Origin: Saprospiraceae bacterium
Lineage (GTDB): Bacteria; Bacteroidota; Bacteroidia; Chitinophagales; Saprospiraceae
Assembly (NCBI GenBank): GCA_013002475.1
Contig: JABDJM010000092.1
Coordinates: forward strand, 1 to 6,729
DNA length: 6,729 nucleotides
Reading direction: 5' to 3'
Each line of letters opens with the position of its first letter. Position 1 is the first letter of the stretch. This document shows positions 1 through 5,500 of the stretch, piece by piece. The notes under the pieces are model-generated. The model worked only from the letters and a program-made list of their open reading frames with translations, had not been told where the DNA came from and did no database searches. The translations under genes were made by a program, and so were the position numbers.

Positions 1-1099
1 AATATTCCTGTCCCTTTTCAACTAATTGAAATTTCTTTTTTATTTGGTCCGCCTTTAAAGGATGGTTTCTACTAATGACATGCATTTCCCTGGGCGAATC
101 TTTGTTGTCTTTAAGGTATCCCTTGAACTCAAAAACCCTACCCGGGTATTTTTTCAGAAGTTCTATTGAGGTGAAAAAATTTGATTGAGGATGAAGTTTT
201 TCCAAACCAAAGGCTTTCGCAACTTCGTCCTGACAAGACGCTTTTAATACACCAGCGTGAGGTTCATATAAGTATTGAAGTGGTGAACCATTGGAGGCAG
301 AAACCTTCCTTCCGAAAGTCTGTGAAGTCCAGATCTTTTTTTGTTCGGTTTCCCTGATATCCCAAATCTCAAGCGTTGGTTTCTCAAGCTCCTCAGCCCC
401 AAATATTCCTACAACTTCTTTCACCTCATTCCCCTGGCAAAGAATTAGTATGCTTTCCAATCCTGAGAGCTTATCACGGATCTCATGTAAATCCTGCATC
501 GGAGAAAACTTGACCATGCATTTTTTTGACCGACTTTGAATTAGGTCCCAGATCTCAATTATGTTTGGAGAGTACTGTTCCATGGCGATGACCCTGCCCT
601 GGTCTGTCCTCCTTGAGGGATCGAGGTATACCCAGTCAAATGTTCCATCATGGCCTTTTAGAAACTTCTCAGCGGAAAGGTTACCTATTTCAATTTTATC
701 GATCCCTAGCTGTTGGAAATTCCAGGCTGCAAGCCTGGCAAGAGATTCATCTTTTTCCACATAAAAGCCTTTGGAAAAATTCTTAGACATGAAAATGGTG
801 TCGATCCCCATACCTCCGGTTAGGTCAGCGAATGATGTTCCCTCAACAAGGTCCGATTTAAACTTTGCTAAAAATTCTGAACTTGCTTGTTCAAGGGACT
901 TTCGGGGTGGGAATTTGTATTGAGGATAAGCAAGAAGACTTGGGAATTTCTTTTTGCCAATCTGTAGGCCCGTGATCTGCTGCAGTATTTTTATTCTGTC
1001 AAAACCACCAAATTGAAACTTTCTCAAGGCAAGAGAGGCGACATCATCCTTCTGATGTTTCTGAATGAAATCCAATACCTCAAATGGGAACTCCTTCAT
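1..1099 (-). CDS. Class I SAM-dependent methyltransferase with THUMP-like (PG_1098-type) C-terminal region; 3' end missing
   Basis: This cytoplasmic enzyme is predicted to transfer a methyl group from S-adenosylmethionine. The substrate is unknown; a THUMP-like region suggests RNA, which is inference. The 366 residues present read without a stop from an ATG at 1099 to the left edge. Residues 1-80 form a helical N-terminal region, with a YPQYKFPPRKSLEQASSE stretch typical of this Bacteroidota family. The Rossmann motif I is DLTGGMGIDT (92-101), the acidic strand-2 motif is YVEKDE (113-118) and the motif IV equivalent is YLDPSRR (158-164). VKFSPMQDL (196-204), YLYEPHAGVLKA (276-287) and VISRNHPLKADQIKKKF (341-357) are further family-like blocks, the last in the C-terminal THUMP-like/ferredoxin-like part. 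Family members are usually near 390-400 residues, so about 30 are probably missing. An in-frame TGA lies 15 bases upstream of the ATG, which supports this start. No Shine-Dalgarno site is evident. It is divergent from the gene at 1150. The family call is confident; the reaction target is not. Confidence 0.9.
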   Translation of the reverse strand, partial: MKEFPFEVLDFIQKHQKDDVASLALRKFQFGGFDRIKILQQITGLQIGKKKFPSLLAYPQYKFPPRKSLEQASSEFLAKFKSDLVEGTSFADLTGGMGIDTIFMSKNFSKGFYVEKDESLARLAAWNFQQLGIDKIEIGNLSAEKFLKGHDGTFDWVYLDPSRRTDQGRVIAMEQYSPNIIEIWDLIQSRSKKCMVKFSPMQDLHEIRDKLSGLESILILCQGNEVKEVVGIFGAEELEKPTLEIWDIRETEQKKIWTSQTFGRKVSASNGSPLQYLYEPHAGVLKASCQDEVAKAFGLEKLHPQSNFFTSIELLKKYPGRVFEFKGYLKDNKDSPREMHVISRNHPLKADQIKKKFQLVEKGQEY

Positions 1100-1149
1100 T
1101 AGTTCAGAAAAATTTCATGAATGGTTTAGCCTTACCTTAGATCAAAAAA
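1100..1149. promoter_or_regulatory. Short divergent gap between methyltransferase and lipoprotein genes
   Basis: Fifty bases separate the two start codons and must hold both leaders. I saw no match to TAnnTTTG on either strand and no Shine-Dalgarno site. An A-rich run sits directly before the lipoprotein ATG. The promoters may overlap coding sequence or be weakly conserved. Confidence 0.3.
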
Positions 1150-1620
1150 ATGAAACAAGCCTTATTATTCCTTTCTCTGGCCCTGTTGTTTCCAGCTTGT
1201 AAAACTAGCCAAATGCTAGAAGCTTTAAACCTGCACCGATCCGCAATTCTCCAGGCTGCAGGTGATGGCGTTGATCCAAATGATAAGATGGATATATTAG
1301 GAAATACTTTTGCCGCTGTATTAAATGAAAGTTTAAGCTACGGTAGCATCAAGAAATCTGTAAAGCACATAGACCGCTTTTCAAAGCAGAACGAAAACGA
1401 TCTGGAGAAGATCTTTGGGGATATCAATTCGCATGTGGAAAGTTTGAACCGAAATGAAAGAAGGCGGTTTTTCCTTCGGCTTGCCACAAAACCTTATACC
1501 CTGGATATCATTAAAGCGGTACCTAAGGTGGAGAAAAAGATCTCACGGCGAATCAACACCTTCATCTTTTTTAATAAACTGCAAAAACTCTTGAAGCCTG
1601 AAAAGATCCTGGGGCTTTAA
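1150..1620 (+). CDS. Small putative lipoprotein of unknown function
   Basis: I do not recognise this 156-residue protein. It begins with a short basic and hydrophobic leader (MKQALLFLSLALLFPAC) in which Cys17 follows FPA. This is an acceptable though not ideal lipobox, so export and lipid attachment after signal peptidase II cleavage is likely. The mature part has no obvious catalytic motif. It looks mostly alpha-helical, with an acidic-to-neutral first half and a strongly basic tail (residues 101-152, rich in Arg and Lys, including RNERRR at 101-106 and KKISRR at 129-134). Only Cys17 is present, which fits a lipid anchor. The start ATG follows a run of seven A residues rather than a Shine-Dalgarno site, as is common in Bacteroidota. 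The gene is divergent from the methyltransferase across 50 bases, and its TAA directly abuts the stop of the convergent protease gene. The leader and uninterrupted frame support a real gene; the function is open. Confidence 0.75.
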   Translation: MKQALLFLSLALLFPACKTSQMLEALNLHRSAILQAAGDGVDPNDKMDILGNTFAAVLNESLSYGSIKKSVKHIDRFSKQNENDLEKIFGDINSHVESLNRNERRRFFLRLATKPYTLDIIKAVPKVEKKISRRINTFIFFNKLQKLLKPEKILGL

Positions 1621-2442
1621 TTACCAATTATCCCTGTCGGAATTGCTGTAATTGTTGGCCATTGTAAGCAACTGCTCGTAGGTAAATCCACAAGCACATT
1701 CAGCCTGGTAATAACTCATGATGTTTCCTACGTCGGGAACAAACCAATCGTCATTACTGTCCTTGATCTGGCGGATAAAACGACAAAGGGTGGGGTCTAC
1801 ATATTGGGCTTGAGAATCTCCTGCTACATAGGGGTCTGCTGGAGTATCACAAATTAGATCACCAGCAGTGGCGCAGTTGGACCCATCCACTAGCTCTGGA
1901 TTAGGGCCATCTGACCCTTCAAAAGTGTGCAAAAGACCAAAGAAATGACCGATTTCGTGGGATAGAGTTCTGGAGGGTGCCAACAGGCAATCTCCCTTGA
2001 CTATTGCGATGCCTGGCTTGCTATCATGGGCCATGGTGATCCCATTAAGGGTGGCCATACCGCAGAAAGGCTCAGGTATTCCACTAATCAAGTACATATT
2101 TATTCGCCTTTCTTGGTTGTAAAAGGCAAACATCTCATTCAATTCATCCGTATCCTCTATATCGTCATATTGGAAGTTATTGACGAAACGAAACTCACAA
2201 ACCTCGAATTTGACACAAATCGGCTCAAAATCCTTGTTTAGACTATCTACTGCAGCCTGGATTTCGGCTTCCGTGGTATTGGGCATTCCCAATGAATCAC
2301 GGACCATATTGGCTACAATTGAAAAAGTTTTATTCAGACAGGGTAAAGGCGCTTGCTGGGTAACCAGATTTTGCGCCATCAGTCCGCTAGTTGCAAAGAA
2401 AGTTATTGCAAGGAAAGTGACAAAAAGTGATAGGTGTTTCAT
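1621..2442 (-). CDS. Secreted M43-type zinc metalloprotease (cytophagalysin/pappalysin-like)
   Basis: This 273-residue protein is predicted to be an exported zinc endopeptidase of the metzincin clan. Residues 1-23 form a signal peptide (hydrophobic core LFVTFLAITFFATSGLMA, cleavage probably before Gln24). The catalytic motif HEIGHFFGLLH (162-172) supplies zinc ligands His162, His166 and His172 and the general base Glu163. The following HTFEG, the GDLICDTPADP block (194-204) and the Met-turn NIMSYY (240-245, Met242) are characteristic of peptidase family M43. The C-terminal FTYEQLLTM also fits that family. Seven cysteines in the second half (127, 152, 190, 198, 220, 249 and 251) probably include disulfide partners, as expected for an exported enzyme. 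The protein ends shortly after the catalytic domain, with no type IX sorting domain, so it may remain periplasmic or leave by another route. The start is well supported by a Shine-Dalgarno site nine bases upstream. It is divergent from the PKD giant and convergent with the lipoprotein gene. The substrate is unknown. Confidence 0.92.
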   Translation of the reverse strand: MKHLSLFVTFLAITFFATSGLMAQNLVTQQAPLPCLNKTFSIVANMVRDSLGMPNTTEAEIQAAVDSLNKDFEPICVKFEVCEFRFVNNFQYDDIEDTDELNEMFAFYNQERRINMYLISGIPEPFCGMATLNGITMAHDSKPGIAIVKGDCLLAPSRTLSHEIGHFFGLLHTFEGSDGPNPELVDGSNCATAGDLICDTPADPYVAGDSQAQYVDPTLCRFIRQIKDSNDDWFVPDVGNIMSYYQAECACGFTYEQLLTMANNYSNSDRDNW

Positions 2443-2451
2443 AAGTGTTTG

Positions 2452-2457
2452 CTCCTT
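2452..2457 (-). promoter_or_regulatory. Ribosome binding site of the metalloprotease gene
   Basis: On the minus strand AAGGAG lies nine bases upstream of the ATG at 2442. It is the only clear Shine-Dalgarno sequence among the four genes and fixes the protease start. Confidence 0.7.
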
Positions 2458-2521
2458 AAATGCTCAACAAACATAAGTCTTTGCCCTATGTTTGCAAAAG
2501 ATATACTTTATAAAAATATAC

Positions 2522-2529
2522 TATATTTG
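2522..2529 (+). promoter_or_regulatory. Candidate Bacteroidota -7 promoter element for the PKD-protein gene
   Basis: TATATTTG matches the TAnnTTTG consensus recognised by the Bacteroidota primary sigma factor. A -33 TTTG is expected about 19-21 bases upstream, but the nearest TTTG (2491-2494) is 27 bases away, so only half of the promoter is supported. Transcription from here would start near 2534 and leave a leader of about 16 bases. Chance occurrence in this AT-rich stretch is possible. Confidence 0.35.
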
Positions 2530-2549
2530 ACAGTTCAACAAGTTATGAT

Positions 2550-5500
2550 ATGAAATGCTATACCCTCCCGGCTATTATTCTAGCCCTTTTTTGCATTACA
2601 TCTCCTCTTTACTCTCAAACTGCTGATCAGGTAGAAGGTTGCGCTCCTTTTTTGGTTGCCTTCACTCCTCCAGCAGGTGCAACAAGCTACTTTTGGGATT
2701 TTGGGGACCTTGTAACTTCAACCGAAGAAAACGCCCAACATCTATATATTACTCCAGGAACATACACTGCCACTTTTCAGGAAACTCCGGCCGGACCCGT
2801 TCTTGGATCTGTAGATATTGATGTGTATGCAAGCCCAGAGATTATGGTTACGGCTACGAACCCGATGGGTTGCGCACCACTAACCACAACCTTGAATTCA
2901 AACATCACAGCAGACGCTGCCATCAACATTTTCAATTATAGTTGGAGTTTTGGTGATGGATCCGGGGATAACGGTGGTGCTTTAACAGACCCTTCTCACA
3001 CCTACGTAAATCCAGGCACTTATAGTGTCTTTTTAGAAATAGAGACAAATTTTTCCACTTGTAACCTTACAGAGTCCTTTCCAGACCTTATCAGTGCTTC
3101 AGGTCCCCCTAACGTAGGGTTCATTTCTAATCCGAATCCCCCGGTGGCTTGTGAACCACCCCTGCTTGTCAATTTTGCAAATACAACACCTGGACAACAA
3201 GACCTTGATTTTACCTGGGACTTTGGGAACGGTAGCTCAAGTACAGATATTAACCCTCCTGCTCAGACCTATACAGAGTTGGGGACATTTGATGTGGTGC
3301 TAACAGCCACCGATATGAACGGTTGTAGCGGAACGACAAATCAGACCGTAAGCATTGGTGCTCCGGTCATTGATTTTGATTTTCCAAAAGACACCATATG
3401 CGTTGGAGATGGTCCACAACAAATGATAAACTTATCTGGCCCAGGGACCTATGCATGGACTTTCGGTGCCGGAGCTTTTCCACCTGTGTCCACCCAGGCA
3501 GCACCTCTGGTGCAATTTTCACAAGCAGGGCTGATAGATGTAACTCTTACGGTAACCTCTCTTGATGGACAGTGTGATGGAGATATTACTAAGCAGATCT
3601 TTGTGGATGATCCGGATGCAACTTTTGAATCCATACCTACCTATAGCTGTGAAAGAACTCTTGATGCTCAGTTTACACCGGATAATATGGACGCGGCCCA
3701 GTACATCTGGACTTTCGATGACGGGACGACTTCTAATGAACAAAGTCCCATGCACACATATGAAAATGAGGATACAACAACACATGGTATCAACGGACTT
3801 CTTGAATTTGTTACAAGTCTGACGGTTGTTAATCCTTCCGGATGTGTGGCTATGTTTTCAGTGGTCGATACCATTCATCAGCCAAATGCACTTTTCCACT
3901 CTGACAATACTAAAGGTTGCGCACCTCATACAGTAAACTTTGAGGATCGTAGTGTTAACGATATGGCAATCACCAACTGGTTTTGGGATTTTGGAGATGG
4001 AACAACGATAAATGATGCTGCCGGAGATGACCAGACTTATACCTACACCTCCCCTGGAGAATATGATGTGGTTTTGATCGTGACAGACGAGATGGGTTGT
4101 ATGGATACATCGTATGTGCAAACAATTTTCGTTGGAGATAACTCTTCACCAAACTTTACCTTAAACCCGGTGACAATCTGTCCTGGTGAAAGTGTTGACC
4201 TGGCAGCCCTCTCTACTCAGGCTGAGATCGATGGATGGCATTTCTATACTGACAATAGTCGTTCATTTCACTGTCGTGATGAGAATACCCTGACTCATGT
4301 TTTTGAATCAGAAACGGGGACCTTTGATGTTACCCTAGAGCAGGACTATAATGGTTGTTACTCCCAATTTACAGTTGAGGATATCATTACAGTACAGGGA
4401 CCCCTTGCAAGGATCGATTACCTGGTTGATTGTGAAAATCCAAATGATATTAGCTTCAGGGATTCTTCCATGGAAGCCACTAGTGTAATGTGGGAATTTG
4501 GTGATGCGATGGATACGATGCTTAATGATGTGGTTCACCACTATGATACTGATGGAGAATACCAGGTGATTCTTACGGCTTCGAACGCGACATCAGGATG
4601 CCCTGATAGTAAGGATACAGTAATCGTACACGTTCAGAATGTTACCGCCCAATTTGAATTAGACTCCCTATTATGTCTTGGTCTTCCTTATGACCTGGAT
4701 GGTGCCATGTCAGAAGATGTGCATGAAGATTGTTATCGTGGTTATACCTGGTCATTCAGCGATCCAAATGATCGTCCTGTCACTACACAAGAAACGGTTG
4801 TTGAACATATTTTTGAGGCGCCTGGAGACAACTTTGTTTATCTGGAAACCAGAGATATTAATGGCTGTTTAGCACAGGACACCGTAAAGGTTCGGGTGTT
4901 TGGAGTGTATCCGGTTTTTGATGCGGATCCGACTCCGATTTGCATACCCACAACTGTTGATTTCAGCGACCTAAGTACGGCAGATACAACTATTACTTCC
5001 TGGGATTGGGATTTTGGGGACATGCAAATGTCCACTACTCCAAGTCCATCTCATACCTTTTCCACTGTACCTCCAAATCCTGAAGGGTTCGTAATTACTT
5101 TGACCCTGGAGGATGCAATTGGTTGCGGAGGAGCATTAACCTACGATCTACCTGTTTATATCCCGGTAAGTAATATCTCCGCCATGCCAACTTTGGCGAT
5201 CTGTGTCGGCGATGACATAGATTTTTCAGCTTCTGATTTTACAGAACAAGGATCAAATCTGACCTTTGATTGGGACTTTGGGAATATGCAGACGAGCACC
5301 AATCAAATGGAAACGGTCACATACAATGACGCTGGTAATTTTCTTGTTACCCTGAATTATGAAGAAGTGTCTAGTGGTTGTGAAGGACTTCCCGCTACGG
5401 TCAATGTAAATGTCCAGGATTATCCTGTTGCTGCATTTACCACAGACGTGGATAATCAAACTGTACTTTGTGCCCCAGCTATTGTGAACTTTACTGATGC

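Larger units (their letters stand above)
2443..2549. promoter_or_regulatory. AT-rich divergent intergenic region between protease and PKD-protein genes
   Basis: These 107 bases separate the two start codons, so they must carry the promoters of both genes unless either is expressed from elsewhere. The centre (about 2495-2530) is very AT-rich. It contains the direct repeat ATATACT at 2501-2507 and 2516-2522, 15 bases apart start to start, and a short palindrome TTTGCAAA at 2491-2498. On the plus strand TATATTTG at 2522-2529 matches the Bacteroidota -7 consensus. I found no equally good element for the minus strand; the nearest is TATCTTTT at 2496-2503, one mismatch from consensus. Any operator role for the repeats is speculation. 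Confidence 0.5.

Noticed and set aside
291..764. Two plus-strand open frames (291-539 and 561-764)
   Set aside because: Both lie antisense to the methyltransferase, whose family motifs are unmistakable across this stretch. Their products are low-complexity Ser-rich chains without recognisable features.
1100..1149. Possible promoter pair in the 50-base divergent gap
   Set aside because: A TTTG on the minus strand (1143-1146) could be a -33 element, but no TAnnTTTG-like sequence lies at the right distance.
1592..1618. Possible terminator hairpin AAGCC...GGCTT at the end of the lipoprotein gene
   Set aside because: The stem is only five base pairs with a loop of about 14 bases and no following T run, so it is not convincing.
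2026..2476. Plus-strand open frames antisense to the protease (2026-2241 and 2180-2476)
   Set aside because: They overlap the N-terminal half of a well-supported M43 protease and encode nothing recognisable.
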